A program made the position numbers and the translations under genes. From positions 186,001 through 250,000 of the forward strand of contig OZ037864.1 in NCBI GenBank assembly GCA_964035575.1: DNA of 64,000 bases, read 5' to 3'. The number at the start of each line of letters is the position of its first letter. Position 1 is the first letter of the stretch. This DNA is from Rhynchopus sp. YZ270_cl-10 (taxonomy: Eukaryota > Euglenozoa > Diplonemea > Diplonemida > Diplonemidae). Of this stretch, positions 44,091-54,631 are shown in pieces. The notes below the pieces were generated by a model that had not been told where the DNA came from, did no database searches, and saw only the letters and a program-made list of their open reading frames with translations.

Positions 44091-45728
44091 TCAAAGAGAC
44101 GCGGCGAGGGTGTGGACACGAGTTGGGTAGTAGTTTGTCGAGAGAGCAACGTGTACTCTGGCACGAACGTCCTGGACACAAAGGGAGGAGAGTGCTGGGA
44201 GGGCAGTCAGCACTGCAGAGATGATTGCGAAGAGTGCTTCGGGGCTTGGGTGGGGGCGGGAGGCGAGCTGGACGATGAGCTTCTCTCTGAGAAGCCCTTC
44301 TGCGACAAGGGTGCAGACAAGACGTGCAAGGCCCTTTGCCTTGTGCCGTGCAAGGATGTCGCGTGCACAGTCGTACGTCGTGCTGAAGTGGCATTCAGCG
44401 CAGGTCTGCTCCAACAGCGCCATGTCCTGCTGCTTCTCCCCAAACCCCCTCGCCACCATCTCAGCCACCACAGCCTGGACGTATCTGCGCGCCTCCTCCT
44501 CACCCCTCATGAGCTTTGCACAGAAATGATCGATGTTGCTGTTCTCACTGCGCAGCGCTGCATCCAAAACAGCGTCCATCAATTGAGAGCATCCGTCTCC
44601 AGTCAGAAGCGGCTGGGCCAGGGTAATCGCCTGGGCGATGCGCTCGGGTTCGCGCCCCTCAGGGTTCTGGAGGACACAGAGTTCAAAGCTGACGCGGCTG
44701 AGGAGGTCGGTGGTCTCCTCTTCGTTGACTTTGAGGGAGCTGACGGAGTTCATGAAGGGTGTGGTGCTGCCGCTGAGGCTGCCGCAGTCTTCGTCCTCTG
44801 CGCTCTTTGCGCTCTTCGCGGAAAAGGAGTCGGCGGGTTCTGGGATGCCGATGGTCATCATCGAGGACGTCGTTGTGACGGCGGTGTGGTAGCTGCTTAC
44901 TGCGGAGACGGTGTTGCGCACCACCAAGGGATCGTTGAACGAACTGACTGGGTGCAGGTAGATCGGCGCAACGTGAGCGGCAGGGGAGATCTGCACTGTC
45001 GGGGCGTGCGACAGAATTGGACTAGGTGTCGAAGCGATGGGGCTCGGTGGCGACATATTCGAAGACGTGGCGACATCCAACGAAGACTCCGAAGGGGAGC
45101 ACTCCGAGGAGAGGTACGACTCCGCACCCAGCTCGTCTTTGCTGCTCGACCGCGCCATCAGGACAGGCGCCACATCGCTGCTGCAGCCATTCTTCTTTGC
45201 ATACGCACGAGCCAAGGTTTTGTGCGTCCTCCCCTGAGCATGCGCCGTGTACTGCGCCTTCGAGTTGCACACAACATTGCACAGCGGGCACATGCAGGGC
45301 TGCACCGGGTTGCTTCCCTCCAGGGATTTGTACCATTTGAGGTCGACCGGGGGTTGCTCCTTGCTGGCAGGGACGTCATCGACGCGGGTCCATACGGCAC
45401 CAATGTTTGATGCAAAGAATTCACGGAGCTTGCGTGGGGACACCCAATGGCAGCATTCGATCCAGCGGGCAGAGAAGTCTGAGCACATATCAGCCCAGAC
45501 GACCGCGTCGAGGGGGATGCCGTTTTCGACCATCGCGACGGCGTTCACTGCGATCTGTTGGAAAGAAGACTCACATTCGACGACGGCAGCGGGCACCGAC
45601 CCATCTCTCTTGTCCTTCCTGTACCTCTTCAGCAACAGACGCACCCCGAAGAAGTCCGTCAACAAGGCAACCTTCTCAGAGGTCGATGCAGGGATGGCAA
45701 CGTTGTTCTGTGGTCCAGTCATGCTCAT
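44091..45728 (-). CDS. zinc-finger (matrin/U1-type) protein with probable MIF4G-like C-terminus
   Basis: A single uninterrupted frame of 545 residues, about 57-60% GC. Residues 18-130 form a helical N-terminal region I do not recognise. A zinc finger follows with Cys147, Cys150, His163 and His169 (C-x2-C-x12-H-x5-H), the spacing of matrin/U1-like fingers that often bind RNA. A Ser/Thr/Pro-rich linker covers about 181-340. From about 340 to 515 the helical pattern (ERIAQAITLAQPLL, LMDAVLDAALRSENSNIDHF, CAKLM, then GLARLVCTLVAEGLLREKLI and LFAIISAVLTAL) resembles MIF4G repeats of eIF4G/PAIP1-type proteins. The likely role is RNA binding or translation control; this is inference. A second ATG two codons on (MSM) leaves the start slightly open. 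An equally long frame on the other strand is antisense to this gene. Confidence 0.88.
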   Translation of the reverse strand: MSMTGPQNNVAIPASTSEKVALLTDFFGVRLLLKRYRKDKRDGSVPAAVVECESSFQQIAVNAVAMVENGIPLDAVVWADMCSDFSARWIECCHWVSPRKLREFFASNIGAVWTRVDDVPASKEQPPVDLKWYKSLEGSNPVQPCMCPLCNVVCNSKAQYTAHAQGRTHKTLARAYAKKNGCSSDVAPVLMARSSSKDELGAESYLSSECSPSESSLDVATSSNMSPPSPIASTPSPILSHAPTVQISPAAHVAPIYLHPVSSFNDPLVVRNTVSAVSSYHTAVTTTSSMMTIGIPEPADSFSAKSAKSAEDEDCGSLSGSTTPFMNSVSSLKVNEEETTDLLSRVSFELCVLQNPEGREPERIAQAITLAQPLLTGDGCSQLMDAVLDAALRSENSNIDHFCAKLMRGEEEARRYVQAVVAEMVARGFGEKQQDMALLEQTCAECHFSTTYDCARDILARHKAKGLARLVCTLVAEGLLREKLIVQLASRPHPSPEALFAIISAVLTALPALSSLCVQDVRARVHVALSTNYYPTRVHTLAASL

Positions 45729-45779
45729 GCTTTGGAAGGATAAAACGCTGACCTAGTTTGAGGACAACCTCAGAAAAAC

Positions 45780-45796
45780 CTAAAAAAAAAATATAC
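45780..45796 (-). promoter_or_regulatory. probable splice acceptor upstream of the zinc-finger gene
   Basis: The coding strand reads GTATA, a T-run of about 10, then AG, about 52 nt before the ATG. It is a good trans-splice or 5'-UTR acceptor. A weaker AG (CAAACTAG) lies closer to the start. Confidence 0.4.
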
Positions 45797-46453
45797 AAAA
45801 AGATGCGGAGACGAAGAAAAAAAGACGGTTTTGGAGAAGGTTGTCTTGTAGGTCTTTGTGTGTGTGTGTTTTGTGTGTTGTTGTTGTGTTCTGTAGGGGT
45901 GTTGGGGATGGGGTTTGGTGGGAAAAAAGAGTATGGTGGAAAAAAAGTTGACTTGAAATACAACAGCCCTCGGGTGCAACGGGGTGGAGGCCAACCATGC
46001 AGTCCTAGATCCATTTGTAATTTAAATATGAAAAAACGTGAAGGGTTGTGAGGTTAGTCTTTTTTTTGTCACCTTCGTTGTTTGTGTTTGTGTTTTTGTT
46101 TTGAAAAGAAAAAAAAAGCGTAGAAAGGGCTTGCTGGGTGTCCCTGCATCCTCCACCACATTTTTTTTTTTTTTGTTGAAAATTATTTTTCGTTCGGGTT
46201 CCGTTTTTTTTGATTTTTGAAAGCTTTTTTTAGTTGGATTAGTAGCCATCTTGACGACAAACAAACTATCTTCTTCAATTCTTCACCGTTATTTTTTAGG
46301 ATACTTTTTTTTTTTCACAGACGGCACACTTCATCCACTAAAGAGTGTGGCAGAGGTTTTGAGCTCTGGTCTGACACCTTTTTTTTGAAAACTTCATCCC
46401 TACACACACACTTCATCAACCATGTGGAAAAAAACAAAAAGAAGAAAACATTA

Positions 46454-46490
46454 TAAGATGAACCTAAGCCTCTCGTGCTTAGTCACCTTA
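46454..46490 (+). repeat. hairpin repeat SHR (reference copy)
   Basis: AAGATGAACCTAAGC, loop CTCTCGT, GCTTAGTCACCTT. This matches the consensus I derived by eye from more than 25 copies. The arms form an imperfect palindrome: AAG-TGA-CTAAGC against GCTTAG-TCA-CTT. All copies read this way round, most often preceded by AAAGTT(T)AT or GGTA. Several copies keep pairing through paired changes in both arms. Function is unknown; a structured RNA signal is one possibility. Confidence 0.85.
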
Positions 46491-46610
46491 CTCAAAGAAA
46501 GAGAGAGGGAGAACAGTATGAATCTGAAACTTCTCTGCCCTAAACTGCTTTTATATTCCCTCCCAGGTAGATACAGTGCTGTGGGGAATGATTTTTTCCT
46601 TCTTTTTTTT

Positions 46611-46660
46611 TAAAACTAGGTAGTGCTGACACCCCTGAGGATGACTAATTCCACTACCGG
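46611..46660 (+). repeat. short repeat family D, diverged
   Basis: TAAAACTAGGTAGTGCTGAC, ACCCCTGAGGATGACTAATT, CCACTACC. Confidence 0.6.
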
Positions 46661-46671
46661 TAACAAAAACT

Positions 46672-46732
46672 TACCGTAATAAAGGCCAAACTCCCCTTTA
46701 AAAATCCGGAAAAGGTCAAACATTTTTACGGT
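46672..46732. repeat. 61-bp TACCGTAA-ended unit
   Basis: Begins TACCGTAATAAAGG and ends CATTTTTACGGTCA. Probably a minimal relative or relic of the 43049-43384 type. Confidence 0.4.
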
Positions 46733-47450
46733 CAGTATATTGTTACCGAGACGGTATACCTTTTATTTTTTTTTCTGTCCCGAGGCACCTCCGCCACATT
46801 CCCTCCTCCCCTCCCCTCCCCCTTCCCCTGAAATACACTGCACACAAATAGGTGCAGGTAACAGAAATTGCGGGATTTGCTTTCTCGGGGATGGGGTGAG
46901 AAGGCTGAAGGTGGCAGAGGAGAAGGGGGGGAATGGTAGAGGGGGGTGGGTACGTTCTTGCTGTGATACAAGAGAGGAATGCAAAATAAATAAAAAAAAA
47001 TAGAGAAAAAAAACACCATAAAATTTGATAGAGAGAAAAGCGAGAGAAAGGCGAGAAACTACCGACCGCGTACATATTACGGTGAAGCACTAATAATGCC
47101 GCGTTTTTTTCTTCACTCGCGCAAGGCTTTGATTGTTCTGAAGGAACGACACGGCGCTTTGCTCAAGTTTTGCTTTTTTTTTTTTTTTTTTTTTTGAAAA
47201 TTTTGACATCGTGTATACCCCCGCGAACGGGCAATCCACGTTTTTTTCTTTTCAAATCCCAGAAAATAAATTACGGTGCACTTTCATTACGGTGCACACT
47301 TATTAAGCCGGTATTTGGCGGAGTGGGCTTAGTGGGTAATCTGTACGTTTGGTCGGTATTGCAAAATAAAAATAAAAATAAACTACGGGGTATGTGTGGG
47401 CGATGTTATTGTTTGCTTTTTTTTTTCCGTATTGGAAAAATAAAATAAAA

Positions 47451-47519
47451 GTGAAGTTATTAATGCAGGCACCTCCGACTGACCCACGTACGATGCCAGC
47501 CATCCGGATGAAAGCACAA
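47451..47519 (+). repeat. repeat family U
   Basis: Identical over about 68 nt to 42539-42605. Here it leads directly into the GC-rich block. Confidence 0.85.
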
Positions 47520-48260
47520 GTACCCTGCGGCCAACAACAGAAGATGTAAAAAGGAAACCTAATGACTGGCCCGTACCGTAAGAGAACGAGGGCGGTTCAC
47601 AACCGCTCGACAGCCGGCGGCCCACCTTCCGTTGAAGAGTTGTGAGCTTACAGGTACTGCAGTTCGCTGCACCCAACGCTTGATGCACGATAGTCTACAC
47701 AAGAGAGCAGAAACCCAAAAACACAAAAAGGGGTGGGCGGGGGGGTCACAACATCTCTCTCTTGGCGCCCCATGCTGTACCGACAGTTGGGCCTCACCCT
47801 TTCTCTTAGGGATATACATGGACGTCCTTACAGGCAGCACACCGTAACCCAAAGGCGTGGCAGAGAGACTCCGTAGAGCGACTCTGGCCTGACCGCTGGC
47901 CATTTATGCTCCGGGTGCGAGCACCCATCATAGCATAGGGGGGCCAGCCTGACCCAGCATTTATATACCCTGCCAGGGTGAACTTGCATAAAAGAGGGCA
48001 GGGGCGTTTAGACCCTGAGGACTAGGGGAAGTCCCGCATACCCCAACAGAAAGACAAAGGCTATGCACTGGTGATATAGGAGAGGCAGGGTTGCTGAAAA
48101 ACAAAAAGACCCTGAAGGCACAAAAACGCCCCGCATACCCCTCCTCGCCTCCTGTTTTGTAATCTCTCAGGTAGGAGACATCGGTTCGAGCGGTCAACAC
48201 CTTCATAGAGTTTCTGGAGGAACGGACCCCCGGATGCAATTTAAGGTCCAGCCCAGGACC
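47520..48260. other. GC-rich block of unknown nature
   Basis: About 740 bp clearly richer in G+C than its flanks, poor in homopolymers and without a convincing reading frame on either strand. Many short inverted words occur, for example TATGCTCCGGGTGCGAGCAC near 47907 with TATGCTATGATGGGTGCTCG on the other strand, and CCTGAGGACTAGGGGAAGTC near 48018. This could be a structured non-coding RNA gene, a retroposed RNA or a decayed element. It is not recognisable as rRNA or tRNA. Confidence 0.35.
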
Positions 48261-48579
48261 AATAAAATAAAATGAAATTGCTGTTTTTTTTTTGTTTCTC
48301 CTCCATTTTTTTTTCTGTTCTGCATGCCGCGTTGTGCTTCATACGACAAAAATTTTTTTTGGCGAAAAACAACTGTGTTCCCTCTTGATGTCATTTGAGT
48401 TGGGTATTGATTTTCCCTTCCCCCCACACCCCCTTCCCCTTTCCCCTAGATTTTGGGAGTGATTTTTTTTATTTTATTTTTTTGGTTGCTGAAATACGGC
48501 GTCTGGGTGATAAAACTAGGCATGAGGATCACATAGACTTTTGACACAAACCCATCCTTCCCAATAGTGTATACCGCGG

Positions 48580-48616
48580 GAGTTTGAATGGGGTTTTTTA
48601 TGAAGTTTTGTTGTTG
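48580..48616 (+). repeat. short repeat family S, copy 4
   Basis: GGGAGTTTGAATGGGGTTTT then TTATGAAGTTTTGTTG. Confidence 0.65.
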
Positions 48617-49200
48617 TTGTTTTTTTTTTTTTTTTTGCTTTTTTTTTGTATTTTCAAAAAAAAATCACTGTGTACACAGTGCAGAAAGTTCTGGACTACG
48701 TTGCACAATAATTAACACACAAAAAAAAAAAAAACGTAGGTCGTAGGCTGGACTAGTCTGAGCATATGAACCAAAACCCCACACCAAAATGTGACTCTCA
48801 CTCACACCTCTGGCGGGCGCACTTCAGTACGCCCCTGTAAGGGTTGCTCTGATTGATCTTCCCAGTAAGCTGACTGAGTTATTTAAAGGGAAAAACGGCT
48901 GGGAATGCTTTTAAAATAGACGGTACGGGTACTGCAGAGATGAGAGAAGACAATAGGAACGTCTCGACTGCTGTTGTCTTTGCAGTGATTTGTGCTGATT
49001 ATTCTTCTTTTGGAAGAAAAAAATCGCATAAAAAAACGTGGGTTTTTAGTGTAGACATCTGGGACAACGCTTTACGCCCCTTATTTGAAAAATATTTAAC
49101 AAGCGGGGCCTACATATTGACTTCCTGTCCGGGTGTCTCCCCCGAAAGGTGTGGCAAGATGCCCCCTTGTTGTCTTATCAAAAAAAAATAAAAAATGGTC

Positions 49201-49238
49201 AGAAGATGATCTGAAGCCATTCTTGTACTGTCATCTTG
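49201..49238 (+). repeat. hairpin repeat SHR, diverged
   Basis: AGAAGATGATCTGAAGCCAT, TCTTGTACTGTCATCTT. The outer arms still pair. Confidence 0.5.
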
Positions 49239-51384
49239 GAAATAAAACGATTAAAAAGGGGGAAGGGGGTTTGTGTGTGCACATCAGTGACCGCTCAGGG
49301 TGAGAGGCTTATAGCAAAGGTCTCTCTAAAACTGCTGTGAGTCAAAGAAAATATAATAGACGCCCAACAAAAAAAAAAAGGAAATTGTGGTGTTCCTGAC
49401 GACCCCATATTGTGTACTTCTTGCGTACTTAGTGCATAGTTGTCGCATACTTCGTTTTTTTTGGATTTCTGGGTACCAAATTAAACGATTTTTACCACAC
49501 CGAGGAGGTATCTGTATAAGCGATACACGCGTTAACCGTAACGTGTGGTTACCAAGCGACAACGGCGTACTAGCGCCGCGGAAACACTCTTGCAGGCTCG
49601 TGTGGTTGATAACGGAACGGTCTACACATGCGTTGCACACAACGGTCTTCGTATACGATACACACAACCGCACGATCTACTCTTTTCTTTTCTTTTCCCC
49701 CACAGCGTTTTCTTTTTTTTGAAGAGGGTAGGATGGGGGGTGTCAAAAACGTGCACATAGGAAAAAAAATTTTTTTTGCCTTCAATATCAAAGCAAAGGG
49801 GAGGGGGGGAAAGGGGGGCCTGAACCAAAAAAAACAAACAGCAAAATTTTTCTCTTTGTTTTTTTTTTGCAACGTGAGAAGCAAAAAAAGAAAAAAATCG
49901 GGTGGAGGGGTGGGGGAGAGAGAGAGAGAGAGAGAGGGTGGGAAAATGGGTGGGACGAGGTGATTTTTTTTAAAAAGGTGACTTTTTTTTTTTTTTTTTT
50001 GCAGATATCTCTGCTTTTGGAGGATAGGGAGAATCCTCAGAGAATACAAAAATTTTTTGTATTGCATATTTTACCCCACAACAAACCAAAATTTGGATAT
50101 TTAGAAACCCCACCCCAGAGGAGACACGCTACGCTGTCACCAAGAAGCGGGGTGTAGGAGAACACGCTGCTGTCGACACGCTTGGCACGTAAGCACCCTG
50201 CCAGACGTGCCTTATACCAACGTTCTGTTCTGTGTCAAAAAAAAAAAAAATAGAAACTGAATACTCATCACACGATAAAACCCATGGGAGACAGGTTGTG
50301 AAACGCACACACCTAGACCTGTTTGGTGAGGAGTGGCTCTGCATCGCGGTTCGTCTCTAGAACCGCAAAGTGTGCTCAAAATGCTTCGTTTCTATTTCCT
50401 CCTTCATTTCATGAAGTGACAAAAAAAAAAAAAAAACGATCAGATAACACAGATACACAATGTGATTATTTGAGTTGGCTTCTCCCTTCCGAGTTGTTTG
50501 CGTGTCTTAGCTGTTTGCTCTTTAGGTAGCCATCGAGCTCTGGGCGGATCAACGTCGGGGTAGGGAAGGTGATTACTTTTTTGGATTTTTTTAGATTTAA
50601 ATCAGAAGGGGAAAAAAAACACGAGAAAGAACGAAGCAAAATGCAAAGGGGTGAAACCTCTTGTGTGGAGAACACAAGAACACCCACAACATTTTTTGAA
50701 ACAAAAAAATTTGATACAGTTGCCTTTTTTGTGTGGACAAAAGAAAAGAAAACACAAAAGAAAGGTGTTGGAGGGTTCTCGAAAAGCGATTTTGGGTTTG
50801 AGTATAAAAACGTCCAGCCCCAGGAGAAAAGCGTTCGTGAACAGCCACGGCAACAACGTTTTCGATACCTCTCCGTCGTTACTGACGGACACAGGGTAAA
50901 ATAAAATAATAACAACAACAGGACTAAGAGGGGAGACGGGCATTCGTATCCATGGGGACAGGTGGACAAAAAATATAAAGTTACGTAAGATGATCCCGTG
51001 CTTTGATGGCCTAACCAAAATTTCGGTTTTGAAAAATTGATAGATCCATGCATTGTATATGTCACAACCAGAACCCGGCGCGTAAAACCCCCACTTTATT
51101 TGGTGTGGCCCGCCCCAAAATAAAGTCAAAAAAATGTACTTCTAATGTACTTCTAATGTATGGTAAAAAAAGGGGGGTAAAAAAAATTTTCCCACCCATA
51201 CTGACGTAGTCAGTGTGCATAATAAAAGGGTCCCGAGCTTTCCCCCCGCAAAAAGCGGTCTCTGCGCGCGCTTCGCGCACGCGACTCCCTGCTAGTGCAA
51301 GAAGGTGAGGCTCTTTCTCACCTCTGATGCACAAAATCGTGAAAGGCGGGTGGGGACGGTGAACCACAAGCCGTAGTGGGTGTC

Positions 51385-51735
51385 AACCTTCTTATCAGTA
51401 ACCTCAGTGCATCTATAAAAGAAGAGGCGGTCATGGCATCCAAAGGTTCCAGGCGAAGCCACGGTACGCAACATTTCTGAAAAATGTTGCCATAAAATGG
51501 CGCTGTCGTTCGTAATTAACGTCACTTTCCGTAAATTTTACTTACGGATTTCGCTAAAAACGAAAGCTTCTGGCGAAGCCACGGTACGCAACATTTCAAA
51601 AAAAAATGCGCTTACAATTGAACATTTGACAGCCAAACTACGACATGGGAAGAGTGCAAGCTTGCGCCGCAGGCGCACGGTACGCTACTTTTCTTCTTTC
51701 GCTATGCCGCATGCTTCCTTTTACAGTAAAATAAA
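51385..51735 (-). repeat. large repeat family A, copy
   Basis: Two GAAGCCACGGTACGCAACAT blocks and GCGCCGCAGGCGCACGGTAC. Confidence 0.75.
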
Positions 51736-52015
51736 AGAAAATTGTCATCTGAAAATAGAGTTCTGTGGGGGGTAAGGTGAGGGGTGGGGCTCCGCACCAA
51801 ACCTGAAAATAGCCTGTAAAACTGATACATGCATTTTAGGTACAAAATACTCATTTCTCAGCGCAAAATGACCCCACCACAACACGCACGGACTCCGGAG
51901 AATCGGGAAAGAAAATTTTTTTTTTCGATTTTTTGTGGGCAAAAATTGGCCGAAAATTTTTTTCGCCCCCCCGGACCCCCCAAAAAAAGTCACCTATAAA
52001 AAAAAGTTTTTTCCC

Positions 52016-52326
52016 TTACTGGGGGGGGGCGAATAAGAGATGTGGCATCTCTTATTAGGCGAACGGACGAGCCAAAAATAAAAAAAATTTTTTTGGGGAA
52101 AAAAAGCAAATAGACATTTTCGCCGGAGGCAAAAAAATTTTTTTGACCACTTTTTTGCCAGACCGGGTAGACAGGGTAAAATTTCAAAATGTTTTTTCAA
52201 GATAAAACCCTGGTGCGTGCAAAAAAAAAAAAAAAAAATACCCCCAAAATCTCAACCTGATCTCTTATTCGGCCCTAATCTCTTATTCACCCCTGATCTC
52301 TTATTCGCCCCCCCCCCCCCCAGTAA
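52016..52326. mobile_element. foldback with GAATAAGAGAT subrepeats
   Basis: Left end TTACT, G-run, CGAATAAGAGAT. Right end ATCTCTTATTCG, C-run, AGTAA. The right arm carries three TGATCTCTTATTC-like units. It lies inside the 51101-52407 element and includes TTTTCGCCGGAGGC and TTGACCACTT words shared with 3533-3573. Confidence 0.7.
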
Positions 52327-52438
52327 TCACGCCTAAAATAAAGTCAAAAAAATGTACTTCTAATGTACTTCTAATGTACCCCAAAAACCGGGTTTCGGGC
52401 CACACCATTATTGACATTTTCTTTTTTTTTTTTTTTTG

Positions 52439-52490
52439 TTGAAAACTTGGTTGTATTAGTGTTGACACCCTAGAGGGTTCCCACTATTTT
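52439..52490 (+). repeat. short repeat family D, copy
   Basis: GAAAACTTGGTTGTATTAGT, GTTGACACCCTAGAGGGTTC, CCACTAT. It starts 31 nt after the TIR element. Confidence 0.8.
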
Positions 52491-52961
52491 TTTCTTTGTT
52501 TTGCACCACCCAGGGCTTTATGTAGCCCCACTAATTTCCATTTCCACCCCAAACAGGGGGTGGGGGGAAATCCCTTGGATACTACGTTGAGAAAGAGGGG
52601 GGAAAAAACGAGAGGAAAAAAGAGAAGATGAAAGTATAAAAAAAAGATGTGCAAACGAAAGCGAGAGAGAGAGAGAGAGAGATAATCGTTTGGAAGAATG
52701 ATTGGGCCATAATCATCATCCAATAAAAAAGAAAAAAAAGGAGGGGAAAAAAAAAAAACGCACCATTTTGTTTCATACGATGCATGCATAGGACGCTTGG
52801 TTCACACCGATTCCCACAATAGAAACGATACACAAACGACAGCCATGGGTTCCAGAAAAAGGTCAAAAAAAAAAATACACTTTTTGGTCAGGGCTCTCAA
52901 GATCCTCCACGAAAAAAGCAGAATTTTCGAAATGAGGAGGATTTTATTTTTGCAAAAAAAC

Positions 52962-53045
52962 CCCCCAAAAAAAAAATTTACCCCCGCAACAAGCGGTCGT
53001 CGCGCGCTTCGCGCGCGCCTCCCTGACAGCCACAGAGCGGAGAGG
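52962..53045 (-). repeat. GCGCGC palindrome repeat
   Basis: Reverse copy of the 4250-4340 segment: ACCCCCGCAACAAGCGGTCG, TCGCGCGCTTCGCGCGCG, CCTCCCTGACAGCCACAGAG. A third relative is near 51240-51290. Confidence 0.65.
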
Positions 53046-53059
53046 CGGGTCAATTTTGC

Positions 53060-54620
53060 GAGATAATAAAAACGGAAATCTAATCCTTTCTCTTGCACCA
53101 TACGCTCCACGAACCGTACAAAACCAATACTCTTCCAGAAGCAGGGGCTGATGCAACGGCGGGTAATTTTTAAAAAACGGCAAAAATTTTGCAGCTTTGG
53201 TCAAGTTGTATTTTTTGGCTGCAAAATGCAAGGGTATCCAAAGACATTGCCAACTCTATTTTTTTGCGGAGCAAAAAAATCAATATAAATGGCGCCGCAG
53301 GCGAAAAAAAATTAGGGTACGGTGTAAGAATGCTTCCTTTTACACCACATAATCACTCAACGAACCCTTTTTTTGAGTAGCAAAAAATGAAAATGGCGCC
53401 GCAGGCAAATTTTTTTTAAGGTGCAGCCCTGGACGGTGCATACAGGCTCGGGAAAATATTGGCTCCCTCGGGGGAGACAAAGTGACTCCCACTATAAAAC
53501 CCCTAGGAGGATAATCCTCCACCCGAGCCCGCCAAAAAAAAAAAAAAAATGGAGGAAATCCTCCACCAAAAAAGCCTGAAAAAAAAAAAAAAAGCCCCTG
53601 GAGGAAATATCCTCCCCTACGTGGAGGATCTTGAGAGCACTGTTTTTGGTGTTCCTGACCCCTCCAACTATTTCGTAGCACGTTCGGTGCTTAGGGAGGA
53701 TGGAGTAAAATCACGACCACCAATTTGCATATTTTTTTTTGGTCCAGACACTTTTTCCCCATCGTTTTTTTTTTGTCATTTTTTTAATCAAAAAATGTCA
53801 TGTTATTTTGGGCCAAAAAATAAAGGTGCAAGGTTGCCTTCAAAAAACACTGCAGAAGACCGTTTAGAGAAATGCTACCGAATACACACAAATACAACAG
53901 CCCTCCCGTGTTCTAAAAAAAATAACAAAAACCGAAGAAATTCCATAAACTGACCAAAAATGAAAGCCTCATTTTCTTTGGTCAATTTTTTTTTTCCCAG
54001 TGAATATCGATTGAATCAGAAGGAGAAGGGGGAAGGAGAGGGGGGTTTGAAAAAGTTTTGAACAAGTTTGTTTCAACTTTGTTTTATTTTTGTTCTTGTT
54101 TTTGCTACTCTGTTTGTTTTGTATTGCATTTCATTGTAGTACTTTGGAAGGAGAGGGGGAGATATTAACTCTTCAATGGTGCTCCGGGAGGGGGTCGATA
54201 TTGACAGGTCGTTGACCGACTTCCGAAAGCACCATTCAAATGAAAAACACGACTTACGGACACACACATCTAAAAAAGATTGTTTCGAGATCACTGTGAT
54301 TTTTTTTTTTTGAGTATGACAATATCGTTTTTTTTCCGTTTGGGGAGAAAAAGAGAGAAAAGTTGATAAAAAGAGGGAAAGGAAAAAGGAGAAAAGCGTT
54401 TAGGCGCTAAAAAGTGGTGAAGAAAGACAGAGAGCCAAAAAAAAGGGGGAGGGGAGAGTGGTCTTTTTGTTGATATCGACCAATCGCCAAGAGGTGTTCA
54501 AATGTCACCAAAAAAAAAAGGGGGGGGGAGGGAGCTTGGGTTTACTTTTCTTCTTCGTAACCACTCCTCTCCTCTCGGTGTGTGTGTGTGCTGTGTTTTT
54601 TTTTTTTTTTTTTTGATCAG
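53060..54620. other. gene-free stretch
   Basis: No supported gene. It includes a GAGGA...TCCTC-rich foldback-like part (53500-53640) around two A-runs, and the GGCGCCGCAGGC repeats at 53260-53430. Confidence 0.45.
53260..53430 (+). repeat. GGCGCCGCAGGC repeat family M, copy 1
   Basis: Two units of GAGCAAAAAA...ATGGCGCCGCAGGC separated by a GTAAGAATGCTTCCTTTTAC stretch. The corresponding copy is at 55020-55195 with the same internal order. Confidence 0.7.
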
Positions 54621-54631
54621 TGTTTCCCAGC

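Larger units (their letters stand above)
45800..47450. other. gene-free stretch upstream of the zinc-finger gene
   Basis: No supported gene. GTGT-rich tract at 45858-45880, T-runs, and SHR, D and TACCGTAA units listed separately. Confidence 0.5.
48262..51095. other. gene-free stretch
   Basis: No supported gene. It holds family S (48580), a diverged SHR (49201-49238), a GA microsatellite (49915-49935), a long T-run ending GCAG at about 49983-50004, and several open frames under 112 residues without recognisable domains. Confidence 0.45.
51101..52407. mobile_element. 1.3-kb TIR element (TGGTGTGGCCCG ends)
   Basis: Perfect 12-bp inverted ends TGGTGTGGCCCG / CGGGCCACACCA lie between direct TTATT flanks (51096-51100 and 52408-52412). 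Just inside each end is a direct, not inverted, repeat of about 44 nt with two ATGTACTTCTA units (51117-51160 and 52334-52377). It contains repeat family A in reverse (51385-51735) and a smaller foldback (52016-52326). No transposase. Confidence 0.75.

Noticed and set aside
43980-45410. 476-residue open frame on the plus strand
   Set aside because: It is antisense to the zinc-finger/MIF4G gene. The minus frame has the finger motif and sensible domain order, while this one starts in pyrimidine repeats and shows no domain.
49545-49690. Ig-like wording VVDNGTVYTCVAHN
   Set aside because: The match is one short stretch with no other Ig landmarks, no in-frame ATG and stops close upstream; probably chance.
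51117-52377. Direct repeats taken first as LTRs
   Set aside because: They are only about 44 nt, lie inside a pair of inverted ends, and the interior encodes no retroelement proteins.
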